Below are positions 1-8,585 of a DNA stretch of 64,000 nucleotides, in pieces. A model generated the notes under the pieces. The model saw only the letters and a program-made list of their open reading frames with translations. It made no database searches and was not told where the DNA came from. Position numbers and translations under genes: made by a program. Where the stretch lies: the NCBI GenBank assembly GCA_965149945.1, contig CBCTTQ010000006.1:5304-69303 (forward strand), read 5' to 3'. This stretch comes from JAHZFN01 sp965149945. GTDB lineage: Bacteria; Bacillota; Dehalobacteriia; UBA4068; UBA4997. Within the stretch, counting starts at the first letter, position 1. Every line of letters begins with the position of its first letter.

Positions 1-257
1 GCAGCCTGATAGGCGGCTACACCCGCCTGCACATTGGCGATGGTGGGGTTGGCTTGAATTTCTGTAAACAATTCATAGTTCAAATGGTTTTGTTCTAAGA
101 GATCAGTAACTTTGGTGGTTACTTTGAATTTGATCAAATCAGGATCAGAGCAAACCAGTGCTTTTTGGAAACCTCTGGCTTTTGCTTCTTCGGCAATGCT
201 GGCAATGGCGCCTTTGCCGTGATAGGATGTTTCATTCAAGACGAATCTGTTTGCCAT
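1..257 (-). CDS. fucO: Lactaldehyde reductase / iron-containing alcohol dehydrogenase (N-terminal part)
   Basis: Only the first ~85 codons are in the window; the gene runs off the left edge. The reverse-strand product starts MANRFVLNETSYHGKG, close to the start of E. coli FucO (MANRMILNETAW), and continues with the Rossmann-like stretch of group III Fe-dependent alcohol dehydrogenases (ARGFQKALVCSD, then PTIANVQAG). The family reduces lactaldehyde to 1,2-propanediol in fucose or rhamnose fermentation; the iron-binding histidines lie beyond the edge, so substrate specificity is not visible. The ATG at 255-257 is preceded by a GGAGG ribosome binding site at about 266-270. No terminator or partner gene is visible on this side. 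Confidence 0.85.
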   Translation of the reverse strand, partial: MANRFVLNETSYHGKGAIASIAEEAKARGFQKALVCSDPDLIKFKVTTKVTDLLEQNHLNYELFTEIQANPTIANVQAGVAAYQA

Positions 258-713
258 TGTTGTTACCTCCTTAAACAATTTTTTTTGAAATATTATCGGG
301 GAATATGCGTGGTTTTCCCCTCTCCTTGAAAATCTCTTCTCTTTTATCATACCATTTGTTGCCGTAAGCGTCAATGTATAAGATGAATTGTCTGACAATT
401 TGTTTTTTTGTAAATCTCGTGAGAGTAAAACAGTTTTCCCTTGATTTCCCATGTTTCGGATATTTCATGATGATGAATAATCATAAAAAAACAGGGATTT
501 TTCTGTTTTCTTTTGTCGAAAGAGATTGTGAAAAAATCGCTTCTTTTGTTCTTTTGGCAAAAAAACTTTTGCTATGAGATACGATTGAAGAAAAGGATCG
601 TCCGTAGCAGGATGGGCGGCAAAGCGAGTAAAAAGTTTTTTTAATTTGTGAAAACGGTTTCGATATTTTTCCTGTCGCTGTGACAGGGGAATGGCGTTTT
701 TTTATAGAATAAA

Positions 714-965
714 TATAATAATAGGAAAAATAAAATAAATCGGAAAGGCATGATCAAAGCGAATGAACTCCGTCCCGCCGCTGTCTGAAGCGGTGCGGGA
801 GCGGATATGTGAAAGATATTTTGACCGTGAAAGTCAAATGGTTCCTGTGTCACAAGGTGAGCAGTGACGTGGGATGTCGCCGCAGTCGTTGATACGGCTG
901 TTTTGTGCTTTGTGGGTGCTTTTCTCCGACTGATGGGAAGGGGGGCTCCGTCAGACGGCAGACTT
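714..965 (+). promoter_or_regulatory. Candidate structured 5' leader of the ABC exporter operon
   Basis: A TATAAT box lies at 714-719 without a clear -35 box. Between it and the ABC ATPase gene are five successive short hairpins: 773-800 (TCCCGC...GCGGGA), 821-837 (TTGAC/GTCAA), 848-867 (GTCAC/GTGAC), 883-900 (CAGTCGT/ACGGCTG) and about 929-956 (CTGATGG/CCGTCAG). Such a dense series suggests a cis-acting RNA element or attenuator. I do not recognise it as a known riboswitch class and see no B12 or SAM consensus boxes. The rest of 258-713 holds no gene I can support. Confidence 0.35.
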
Positions 966-1015
966 GTTTTATTGTGAGCAATTGGATGTAAAGAGAATGA
1001 CGGGAGGAATGACGA

Positions 1016-1723
1016 ATGGTTGCTCATTATATCGAGTTTGAAAATGTTACCAAATGTTACGGTAGCGGCGATGCGCAAGTCAGAGCTTTAAACGGAGTCA
1101 GCTTTGGCATTAATCAAGGAGAATTTTGTGTTTTGTTGGGTTCTTCCGGCGCGGGTAAAACCACTTTGTTGAATATGTTGGGAGGAATGGATACTGTTAC
1201 CAGCGGCAAAATCGAATTTGACGGTAAGGATATTTCTCATTTGAAAAAACGCGAGTTGATTGATTACCGTCGCCATGATGTGGGTTTTGTGTTTCAATTT
1301 TACAATTTGATTCCCAATTTGACGGCATTGGAAAATGTGGAGATCGCGGCGCAGTTATGCGACGACCCCATTCCTGCTGACAAAGCCATCTCGATGGTGG
1401 GGCTTACGGAACGGGCAAATAATTTTCCCGCTCAGCTTTCCGGTGGGGAACAGCAGCGGGTAGCCATTGCCAGAGCATTGGCGAAGAATCCCCGGTTGCT
1501 TCTTTGTGATGAACCAACCGGAGCCTTAGATTATGTAACGGGAAAATCTGTGCTGAAGATGCTTTATGATTTGAGTCGGGAACGCCAAACAACAGTGATT
1601 ATCATTACGCATAATCAAGCGATTGCGCCGATGGCAGATCGAATTATCCGTATCAAAAGCGGGGAAATCCAAGCCAATGAAATTAATCCCGATGTTGTTC
1701 CCATTGATCAGATTGAGTGGTGA
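1016..1723 (+). CDS. ABC transporter ATP-binding protein, MacB/LolD type
   Basis: This 235-residue nucleotide-binding subunit has a Walker A motif (GSSGAGKT, about residues 43-50), a Q-loop (FVFQFYN), an ABC signature (LSGGEQQR) and a Walker B motif (LLLCDEPTGALD) with the H-loop in ITHNQ. The GEPTGALD-like Walker B and short length are typical of the MacB/LolD/BceA group that powers FtsX-type permeases. The ATG at 1016 follows a GGGAGGAATG ribosome binding site. Its stop overlaps the start of the next gene, a large FtsX-type permease, so the two form one exporter or mechanotransmission complex in the cytoplasmic membrane. Antimicrobial-peptide resistance or lipoprotein handling are possible roles; no two-component system is adjacent to decide. 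Confidence 0.9.
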   Translation: MVAHYIEFENVTKCYGSGDAQVRALNGVSFGINQGEFCVLLGSSGAGKTTLLNMLGGMDTVTSGKIEFDGKDISHLKKRELIDYRRHDVGFVFQFYNLIPNLTALENVEIAAQLCDDPIPADKAISMVGLTERANNFPAQLSGGEQQRVAIARALAKNPRLLLCDEPTGALDYVTGKSVLKMLYDLSRERQTTVIIITHNQAIAPMADRIIRIKSGEIQANEINPDVVPIDQIEW

Positions 1724-4167
1724 TCGATATGGCGGCGATTACAAAAATGACTCGTAGGAGCATTCGCTCTTTTTTCGGACGGTATTTGGCGTTGTTACTG
1801 ATTGTGGCTTTGAGCGTCGGCTTTTTCGCCGGACTCAAGATTACAAAAGACGCGATGGCAAACACCTGCGAGAAATACATTACAGAACAAAATTTCTATG
1901 ATTATCAGTTATTTTCCACGTTAGGTTTTACCCAGGATGATGTGGAGCAGGTAGAAGCGCTTTCTTTTGTGGAAGCGGCAGAGGGTATGAAAACCTTGGA
2001 TGTTTTGATAGAGCAAGATGATGACAGTCAACCGTTTCGTCTGATTTCTCTGCCGGAGCAAGTGAGTTTGCCCTCTTTGACGGCGGGCAGGATGCCGGAA
2101 ACGGATGCGGAATGCTTGGCGGATGCCGATGTTTTTGAAGAGTCTGCCATTGGTACGGTTTTGTCTGTTGACGGTGATGTGGAAAATGAACTGGCAGATA
2201 CGGAATATACTATTGTGGGATTGGTAAACTCTCCTCAGTATTTGGGTAATGACCGAGGAACCACTGACATGGGCAATGGTTCCTTGAAAGGATTTCTTTA
2301 CTTGCCCGAAGAGGCCTTTCTCCGTGAACCATACACCGAAATCCAAGTGGCGTTAAAGGAAACGGCGCCCATTTACAGCGAAGAGTATGAAGCGCTGATC
2401 GAAGATCACGAAGAGGAAATGACGCGGCTTTGCGAAGATCTGGCTGATGAACGATATGATGATTTGCTGGCGGAAACAGGATTGCCCGCAGAGCTGGCGG
2501 AACAGGCGGGACTGGCTGATCCGGAGACTTATGTATTGACACGAGAGGAAAATACCGGCTATGTAAGTTTTAAAAACGATAGTTCTATCGTCAGTGGCAT
2601 CGCCAATATTTTTCCGGTGTTTTTTATTTTAATTGCCATGTTGGTATGTGTTACGACTATGACCCGTATGGTGGATGAGGAACGTACGCAGATCGGGGTG
2701 CTCAAGGCGTTGGGTTTCAGTAATGGCGCTATTACGGCCAAATATCTGTTGTATGCGGGAAGTGCGACCATCATCGGCTGGGTGGCGGGATATTTCCTCG
2801 GTACTTGGGGCTTGCCTAAGGTATTTTGGTTTGCTTATAACGCGTTGTACGATTTTGCTCCACTATCCTATTTATTCGGACCTTCGTTGGCTTTTGGCAC
2901 ATTGGTGGTGGCTTTGATAAGCATTTTGGGAAGCGCCTTCCTTTCCTGCCGCAAGGAATTGAACAGCCAGCCTGCCGGTTTGTTGCGCCCGCGAACCATC
3001 AAAAAAGGAAAACGTATTCTGTTGGAACGCCTGCCGTTTTTGTGGAAGCATCTTTCTTTTCTGCAAAAGATTACCTTACGCAATATGTTTCGATATAAGA
3101 AACGACTGATTATGATGCTGGTAGGGATTAGTTGTTGCGCCGGGCTGGTGGTAACAGCTTTCGGGGTACGAGATTCCATGATTGATACCGGCGCTTTGCA
3201 ATATGAAACGGTTCAAAAATATGACATTGAAGTATCCTTCGAAGAGGGTGATGGAACGGCGGTTTTGGATTCTTTGACGGAGATGGCGGAGGTTGAAAGC
3301 GTTTTGCCTTGTTCGGTTCATCGTATAGACGCTTTGAAAGATGGCGCTGTTTGTTCGGTCAGCGTATACGGATTTGACGACACTTCGTCCCTCGCGGATT
3401 TCTGGGATTTGCATACCGATGAGGGAGCGGTACCATTCCCCGGTAAGGGGGAAGTTGTTATCGGTACGAAAATCGCGGAAAAGCTGGCTCTTGCTGTCGG
3501 TGATACGCTGGAGATCCAGGATTCTGATTTTCAAACTATGGAGGTAACGGTAAGCGGCGTCTTTGATAATTACGCCAATGACTATATTTTGCTGTCTTCC
3601 GATACTTGGAAAGAAGCTTTTGGCTCTTGGCAGCCGAATACCATTATGCTGAATGTCGATGGTGATGAAGATCAATTGGCGGAAGAACTAACCGATTTGG
3701 AAAATGTCTCCGGAGTGACGTTGCTTTCCGCCAGCAGAGAAAAGATTGACAGCGCATTGTCTTGTTTGAACTATATTATCTGGATGATTGTGTTGTTTTC
3801 CGGAGCCTTGGCGTTTATCGTTATTTTTAATTTGACCAATATCAATTTGGCGGAACGCAGTCGAGAAATCGCCACGGTGGAAGTGCTGGGGTTTTATCCA
3901 AAAGAGACCGGTAGTTATGTGTTGCGGGAAAATTTGGTACTGTCGGTATTGGCCAGTATTATTGGATTGCCTTTGGGTGTGCTGTTTCATAAAGTCGTAA
4001 TGTATATGATTGACATCGATATTTTATATTTTAAAGTGCAGATCGCGCCCTTAAGTTTTTTATTGGCGTTTCTTTGTACAGTGTTATTCGCGATAGTGGT
4101 TAACTTGTTTATGCGGCGTCGTATCGATCGTATCAATATGGCAGAATCTTTGAAAGCGGTAGAATGA
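1717..4167 (+). CDS. FtsX-family ABC transporter permease (two-repeat, large)
   Basis: About 816 residues, with an N-terminal membrane helix (LALLLIVALSVGFFAG), a large extracytoplasmic domain, a three-helix FtsX core (about 295-400, VFFILIAMLVCVTTMTR), a second membrane helix near 460 followed by another external domain, and a second FtsX core at the C terminus (about 680-810). This duplicated arrangement matches large permeases of the MacB/FtsX superfamily. It pairs with the ATPase directly upstream. The start is ambiguous: GTG at 1717 or 1720 overlaps the ATPase stop (GTGA), or ATG at 1729 gives MAAITKMTRRS. The second and third would be translationally coupled. The substrate is unknown. 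Confidence 0.85.
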   Translation: MVIDMAAITKMTRRSIRSFFGRYLALLLIVALSVGFFAGLKITKDAMANTCEKYITEQNFYDYQLFSTLGFTQDDVEQVEALSFVEAAEGMKTLDVLIEQDDDSQPFRLISLPEQVSLPSLTAGRMPETDAECLADADVFEESAIGTVLSVDGDVENELADTEYTIVGLVNSPQYLGNDRGTTDMGNGSLKGFLYLPEEAFLREPYTEIQVALKETAPIYSEEYEALIEDHEEEMTRLCEDLADERYDDLLAETGLPAELAEQAGLADPETYVLTREENTGYVSFKNDSSIVSGIANIFPVFFILIAMLVCVTTMTRMVDEERTQIGVLKALGFSNGAITAKYLLYAGSATIIGWVAGYFLGTWGLPKVFWFAYNALYDFAPLSYLFGPSLAFGTLVVALISILGSAFLSCRKELNSQPAGLLRPRTIKKGKRILLERLPFLWKHLSFLQKITLRNMFRYKKRLIMMLVGISCCAGLVVTAFGVRDSMIDTGALQYETVQKYDIEVSFEEGDGTAVLDSLTEMAEVESVLPCSVHRIDALKDGAVCSVSVYGFDDTSSLADFWDLHTDEGAVPFPGKGEVVIGTKIAEKLALAVGDTLEIQDSDFQTMEVTVSGVFDNYANDYILLSSDTWKEAFGSWQPNTIMLNVDGDEDQLAEELTDLENVSGVTLLSASREKIDSALSCLNYIIWMIVLFSGALAFIVIFNLTNINLAERSREIATVEVLGFYPKETGSYVLRENLVLSVLASIIGLPLGVLFHKVVMYMIDIDILYFKVQIAPLSFLLAFLCTVLFAIVVNLFMRRRIDRINMAESLKAVE

Positions 4168-4536
4168 TTTCCGTGTTTGATTAAAAAAATGCCGAGAAGA
4201 GCAATACGAAAAATCTGTATGAAACCCCTCTTCGAGATCTTCCGTGAGGGCGTGCGGGTTAGGATAGTGAGATCAGAAAGTCTCTGAATAACCAGTTGCG
4301 GTTAAACGGGCAGTGGAGCCGACCGAAAGATGATAGCGGTTGCCGGTCAAACCGCCCCGCGGACATAGCAAGATAGGAACAGGCTGACGCGGGTGGATTT
4401 AAAACTGTTTCGGCGCTCAATTTCGAACATGAGTTCGGGATTTGGGCGCCGGTTGTTTTGTTTGTGAAAACACCGGTGAATCCGGCGATTGCCACGGTGG
4501 AGTATTCCCCGATCGGGCTGGTGAAAACGCCGGCTT
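4168..4536. other. Intergenic stretch between ABC permease and LysR remnant
   Basis: About 370 bases with no gene I can support. Short open frames exist on both strands but lack a convincing ribosome binding site or recognisable protein motif. No strong intrinsic terminator is obvious for either convergent neighbour. Confidence 0.4.
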
Positions 4537-5428
4537 TTATGGTGTATATTTCGGAACAGGATAATCCGCAGTTTGCTGTTCCTTTGTCCATTCCAAAAAC
4601 ACCCTTACTTTCTCTCGATTGGTTTTCAGATAGGAGATGTGGTAAAGGACATTTAACTCCGGATCAGTCAGAGGGATCAATCTGCGGTGGGTTCCATCGT
4701 TACGCAGGTCCATCGAAAGTGTGGAAATGGTAGCGAGAAAATTGGTGGTGCGGATTAGGTGCTGGGTGACGTTGTAGTTGTTCTTGATCAGTGTGATCGG
4801 CAGATGCTCGTTCGTGATGACTTTTTCCATTTGAGAAAGGAAGTATCCGCCAATTTGCGGATATAACAAAGCCTGTTCGGGAATTTCCCGAATGGAAATG
4901 CTATGGTGATCCATAAGATTGCTGCTTTCCGGAACGGAAAGATAAACTTGATCACTAAGAAATGGAAGGCTTTGAATACGGGCGTGTTGTATCTTTTGGG
5001 GGGGTAACGATTAAGTCATAGACCCGTTCCGAAAGAAGCTTGACTGCTTCATTTCCCTCGTATAAATCATCCTTCACCTGAACATCCGGGTGAGATACCG
5101 AAAATCGGGGAACGCTGAACCAGCGAACACCCGGATCGCAGAAAGCAATGGAAAAATTTCGGCTTTGATTGGCTGTACTAAGGATGTCGGCTTTCATCTG
5201 TTCCATATTTCGCAGAATAGTATTAACGTGAATAAGGGCAATTTCGCCTGTTTTGTTTAGATAGATCCTGTTAGGGCTTCGATCAAACAATGAAACACCT
5301 AATTCGTCTTCCAGCTTTTTCAGCATGGCGCTCATAGCCGGTTGGGTAATATGAAGCTGCTGAGCGGCTTTTGTCAGAGAGCCACATTCTGCAATGATCT
5401 TGAAATATTCCAAAGTTGTCAGGTCCAT
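4537..5428 (-). pseudogene. LysR-family transcriptional regulator, frameshifted as sequenced
   Basis: The N-terminal part (157 codons from ATG 5426-5428) is a standard LysR winged helix: MDLTTLEYFKIIAECGSL then KAAQQLHITQPAMSAMLKKLE. The reading frame breaks at a run of seven G (C on the coding strand) at 4998-5004. The effector-binding domain continues in another frame (SLPFLSDQVYLSVPESS, then ISIREIPEQALLYPQ) to a stop at 4537. Joined, the two frames span 892 bases, about 297 codons, the normal LysR length, so a one-base slip is the simplest explanation. It could be a true pseudogene, slippage-prone phase variation or a sequencing error. It is divergent from the aldo-keto reductase gene, its likely target. 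Confidence 0.8.
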
Positions 5429-5440
5429 GTCTCCTCCTTA

Positions 5441-5460
5441 GCATAAGCAAATGATTATGC
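5441..5460. promoter_or_regulatory. Candidate LysR operator palindrome
   Basis: An inverted repeat GCATAA-N8-TTATGC lies between the divergent LysR and aldo-keto reductase genes. LysR regulators usually bind an AT-rich dyad in exactly this position. Inference only; no binding data. Confidence 0.4.
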
Positions 5461-5597
5461 ACCATAAAAATCCTATCGTGTACATTAAAGGTAAGCGGTG
5501 GTATAATTTGAATTGTGAAGGGCAGTCGGTCCTTGATCTTATTATAGCATAATGAAATGCTTTTTGTAAAAACATATAGACAGGAGGAATGAAGTAT

Positions 5598-6449
5598 ATG
5601 GAATATGTAACTTTGTCTAACGGTGTTAGAATGCCTCTGGAAGGTTTCGGTGTTTTCCAGGTACCTGAAGCCGCTGTTTGTGAGCAGGCAGTGAGTGACG
5701 CTCTTTCTGTTGGTTATCGTCTCATCGATACTGCAGCTGCCTATTTTAACGAAGAAGCAGTAGGCGCCGCCATTCAGAAAAGCGGTATTTCCCGCGAGGA
5801 ATTATTTATTACCACTAAATTATGGATTCAAGATGCAGGTTATGAAAGCGCTAAGAAAGCGTTTGAAATTTCTATGCAGAAGTTAGGGCTGGATTATCTT
5901 GACTTATATTTGATCCACCAGCCGATGAATAACTATTATGGCGCTTGGCAGGCTATGGAAGAGTTATACGAGGCCGGGAAAATTAGGGCTATCGGTGTAT
6001 GCAACTTCTACCCTGATCGTTTGACCGATCTCTGTATGAATGCTAAAATCGCTCCTATGGTCAACCAAGTGGAACTGCATCCCTTCTTTGCTCAGACTGA
6101 TGCCATCGAGAACATGAAATCCCTGAGCGTCCAGCCGGAAGCATGGGGACCGTTGGCAGAAGGCAAGCATGGTATTTTTACGCACCCTGTTCTGACGGAA
6201 ATCGGCCGGAAATACGGTAAGACTGCTGCTCAGGTGGCTTTGCGTTGGAACGTTCAGCGAGGTGTGGTCGTTATTCCCAAATCCACGCACAAAGAGCGGA
6301 TGGAGGAAAACTTCAACATTTGGGATTTTGCCCTCAGTAAAGAAGACATCGCGGCTATTTCTGTCCTTGATATTGGTCATAGTGAAATTATTGATCACAG
6401 CGCCGCTGAAACAGCAAGGTTTTTGAACAGCTGGAAAATCCACGATTAA
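5598..6449 (+). CDS. Aldo-keto reductase (AKR, diketogluconate reductase-like)
   Basis: A 283-residue NAD(P)H-dependent (beta/alpha)8 barrel oxidoreductase. The AKR catalytic tetrad is visible as D44 and Y49 (RLIDTAAAYFNEE), K74 (TTKLW) and H107 (LIHQP). The cofactor loop VVIPKSTHKERMEEN is conserved near residue 227. Sequence style places it with bacterial AKR5-type reductases such as 2,5-diketo-D-gluconate reductase or methylglyoxal reductases; the true substrate is not shown. AGGAGG at 5582-5587 sits only one base before the first ATG (5589) but ten before ATG 5598, so 5598 is preferred. It is divergent from a LysR gene that probably controls it and ends well before a strong terminator at 6619. 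Confidence 0.85.
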   Translation: MEYVTLSNGVRMPLEGFGVFQVPEAAVCEQAVSDALSVGYRLIDTAAAYFNEEAVGAAIQKSGISREELFITTKLWIQDAGYESAKKAFEISMQKLGLDYLDLYLIHQPMNNYYGAWQAMEELYEAGKIRAIGVCNFYPDRLTDLCMNAKIAPMVNQVELHPFFAQTDAIENMKSLSVQPEAWGPLAEGKHGIFTHPVLTEIGRKYGKTAAQVALRWNVQRGVVVIPKSTHKERMEENFNIWDFALSKEDIAAISVLDIGHSEIIDHSAAETARFLNSWKIHD

Positions 6450-6510
6450 AAATACGGTATGATAAAAAGGACAGGGCGTCTCATTTTGTGAATTAGCCGG
6501 TGTCGTTACA

Positions 6511-6621
6511 ATGAAGAAAGCAAAGAGACACCATATCATCGGATGGAAGATTTTCCGAATGGTACAGCGCCGCCTATTAGGAAAAGCAGATAACGAACAG
6601 GATGTTGTTACCGCGGAATAA
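6511..6621 (+). CDS. Possible small basic protein (36 aa), doubtful
   Basis: ATG at 6511 opens a 36-codon frame rich in Lys, Arg and His (KKAKRHH, then FRMVQRRLLGK) whose TAA forms the first bases of the terminator stem at 6619. No good ribosome binding site precedes it, and I recognise no family. It may simply be the 3' untranslated region of the aldo-keto reductase transcript. Confidence 0.15.
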   Translation: MKKAKRHHIIGWKIFRMVQRRLLGKADNEQDVVTAE

Positions 6622-6660
6622 ATTGAGAAGACCCCGCCGAAGCGGGGTCTTCTCAATTTA
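6619..6660 (+). terminator. Strong hairpin after aldo-keto reductase gene
   Basis: A perfect 19-bp stem (6619-6637 with 6642-6660) around a CGAA tetraloop, with GC-rich core ACCCCGC/GCGGGGT. The A/T-rich stem ends allow it to act in both directions. Confidence 0.8.
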
Positions 6661-6791
6661 TTCGTTGCTTTTTTGAAGATAAGATGTCTCAAGTATTTGC
6701 GGTCCGACTTCTAAGCCTGACCGACTTTACGGAGAATAGAAAAAGTTCCAAAACCCTATAATGTAATGGCAGAATTTTCGGGTATAAACGC

Positions 6792-6823
6792 AAAAACAAC
6801 CTTTCATAGGAAAGGTTGTTTTT
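6792..6823 (-). terminator. Terminator of tRNA-Leu
   Basis: A 14-bp perfect inverted repeat (AAAAACAACCTTTC and its complement) with a four-base loop, directly downstream of the reverse-strand tRNA-Leu and ending in a T run on that strand. Confidence 0.75.
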
Positions 6824-6833
6824 ATATGAAAGA

Positions 6834-6919
6834 TGGTGCGAGAAACGGGACTTGAACCCGTACGAGCGATGCTCACTACCCCCTCAAGATAGCGCGTCTG
6901 CCTATTCCGCCACTCTCGC
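6834..6919 (-). tRNA. tRNA-Leu (GAG)
   Basis: Reverse-strand class II tRNA. The acceptor stem GCGAGAG pairs with TTCTCGC, the discriminator is A and CCA is encoded (6834-6836). The anticodon arm reads CTATC-TTGAGGG-GGTAG, giving anticodon GAG. A long variable arm (GAGCATCGCTC) and the T-loop GTTCAAGTC are present. Confidence 0.92.
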
Positions 6920-7046
6920 ATAAATAACTTGCCTGACTATTATATCAGGAATAGCGGATAAAATCAAGGTCTTTTCGGGAAAAAGTTGTTCAATTCTTTG
7001 AATCCTTTTCTCTTTCGAGAGCGGCTCCCCAAACTGCGGCGCTCGG

Positions 7047-7463
7047 CTACAGAATATTATACAAAGAAAGACGTTCTGTGTCGGGGACATGACGGATATG
7101 ATAGTCCAATTCATAAATACTGCTGAGGCTGTCGCTGATATTCCCTGTTTCCAATTGTCCTTTTAGCTTGAAGAAGATGGCTTCGATATCGTCGATTTCC
7201 TGATGGCGTATGAAACATTGCCAAAAATTTTTGTGGCGATTCCAGCGGGAGCGAACGGTTTCATAATGGATTTGGGCTTGTTGCCATTGGGCCGCGGTTA
7301 CAGCGTTTTCCAGTGGGGAAAGGTGTTCCACTACGGAATCCGCGGTGGTTTTAAGGTAGAAATAGCTGCCGATACAGAATCCTAACAGCAAAAACGTGGC
7401 CAAGATTAAAATTATACAAAGCCTTTTATTGCAAGGTCTGGACTGAGTAGTAGGTTGATTCAT
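7047..7463 (-). CDS. DUF4363-like membrane protein
   Basis: 138 residues with one N-terminal membrane helix (about 15-37, CIILILATFLLLGFCIGSYF) followed by a helical extracytoplasmic domain containing WNRHKNFWQCFIRHQEID and an SSIYELDYHIRHVPDTE stretch. This organisation matches DUF4363 proteins of Firmicutes, which are typically encoded next to DUF421 genes. The ATG at 7461-7463 overlaps the stop of the upstream DUF421 gene by four bases (ATGA), so they are translationally coupled. Function is unknown; an envelope or sporulation role is often assumed for this pair, but nothing here proves it. Confidence 0.7.
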   Translation of the reverse strand: MNQPTTQSRPCNKRLCIILILATFLLLGFCIGSYFYLKTTADSVVEHLSPLENAVTAAQWQQAQIHYETVRSRWNRHKNFWQCFIRHQEIDDIEAIFFKLKGQLETGNISDSLSSIYELDYHIRHVPDTERLSLYNIL

Positions 7464-8284
7464 AGTTTCTCCTTTGGATTCTTCGATGGTGTGTCGTCAT
7501 CGGAAGAAAGTTCTTTTTCCGCGGTTTGGGTAGGGGTGGTACCTTGTCCTGAATCGACCGGCGCCCACTGGCAGTCTTCTCGAATAGGCGGCGGGTTGCC
7601 CTGTTCTCGGCTGTCGGCTTTTAGTTGGCAAAAAATATTGTCATTACCGTCAACGCTGAAAAAAAACACTTCCTCCGGTGAGGAAATTTGGTATTGGTGC
7701 AGTTTTTTCATTAGCCAAGAAAGATCTTTTCCCTGTTCCAGTAAATGTTTATGATGAATTTTACCATCTAAAATCAAGGAGACCGCCGGTTTTTCATTTT
7801 CTACAATTAAATTCAGATCACCGGGATTAACAGGGCGTTTATCCGCACGCGGCATAATGCTCAGCTGGCCATTGGTTTCCATGATGGCGAATTCTACTTC
7901 CGCTACATCAAAAAATCCTTTAGAACGCATCTGTTCCAGCAGATCATTGGTGTTCAGACGCAGCTGCCGCATAGCGTCTTCCAGAATTTCTCCGTTTTTG
8001 ACAATGACGGTCGGTTTGCCGCAGACCAACGTACGAAATTTTTGACTTTTCATATTGATCAGGGCGATGGTGATTTGCAGCAGAGTCAAGGTGACGATAG
8101 GAATGATGCTGTTGAAAAGGGGCGTACCGTTGCTTTCCAAAGAAAGGGTTGCCATTTCCGAAATGATAAGGATGATGACAAATTCAAAAGGTTGTAATTG
8201 TCCGATTTGCCTTTTCCCCATGGCTTTGATCGAAAGCATGGTGAGCAGATACAGCAACGCCGTACGGATAATGAGCAAAAGCAT
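7460..8284 (-). CDS. DUF421 domain membrane protein (YetF/YrbG family)
   Basis: 274 residues. Three N-terminal membrane helices include the family hallmark MGKRQIGQLQPFEFVIILI. A cytoplasmic DUF421 domain follows (KPTVIVKNGEI, LEDAMRQLRLNTNDLLEQMR, then FFDVAEVEFAIMETNGQLS). A second domain (about 150-215) and an acidic, Pro-rich C-terminal tail (PTQTAEKELSSDDDTPS) complete it. B. subtilis paralogues (YetF, YdfS, YkjA, YrbG) include proteins that affect spore germination, but no general biochemical role is established. It is the first gene of a two-gene operon with the DUF4363 gene. The ATG at 8282-8284 has a GGAGGTC ribosome binding site upstream. Confidence 0.85.
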   Translation of the reverse strand: MLLLIIRTALLYLLTMLSIKAMGKRQIGQLQPFEFVIILIISEMATLSLESNGTPLFNSIIPIVTLTLLQITIALINMKSQKFRTLVCGKPTVIVKNGEILEDAMRQLRLNTNDLLEQMRSKGFFDVAEVEFAIMETNGQLSIMPRADKRPVNPGDLNLIVENEKPAVSLILDGKIHHKHLLEQGKDLSWLMKKLHQYQISSPEEVFFFSVDGNDNIFCQLKADSREQGNPPPIREDCQWAPVDSGQGTTPTQTAEKELSSDDDTPSKNPKEKL

Positions 8285-8585
8285 TTCTTTGACCTCCTGT
8301 GGATTCTGGTTTATTTATGGGCAAAAAAGGCGCTTTTTATGCGACAATTCCGAGACGACCTTTGGTTTTTTTAATGAGAAATTGTCTGAAAACCAAGATT
8401 TTTACGGGAATTTTACAAGGATTTAAGTTGATTCGGGTGGTAGAGATTGGTATTTTGTCGTATAATAAAATTAAGACAAAAGATATCCTTGTGCGTGTCG
8501 GACGGTGCGCGGGTGTGTGAGCGCCCATCTTTTTGCCGCAGAAGGGCGCGTCTTTTGGAGTGGAGCATGCTGTAGGAAGTGTCCT

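Noticed and set aside
765..960. Known riboswitch in the ABC exporter leader
   Set aside because: Hairpins are visible but no consensus core of a known class was recognised, so only a generic structured leader is reported.
4259..4591. Short reverse frame downstream of the ABC permease
   Set aside because: Overlaps the LysR C terminus in another frame and lacks start signals.
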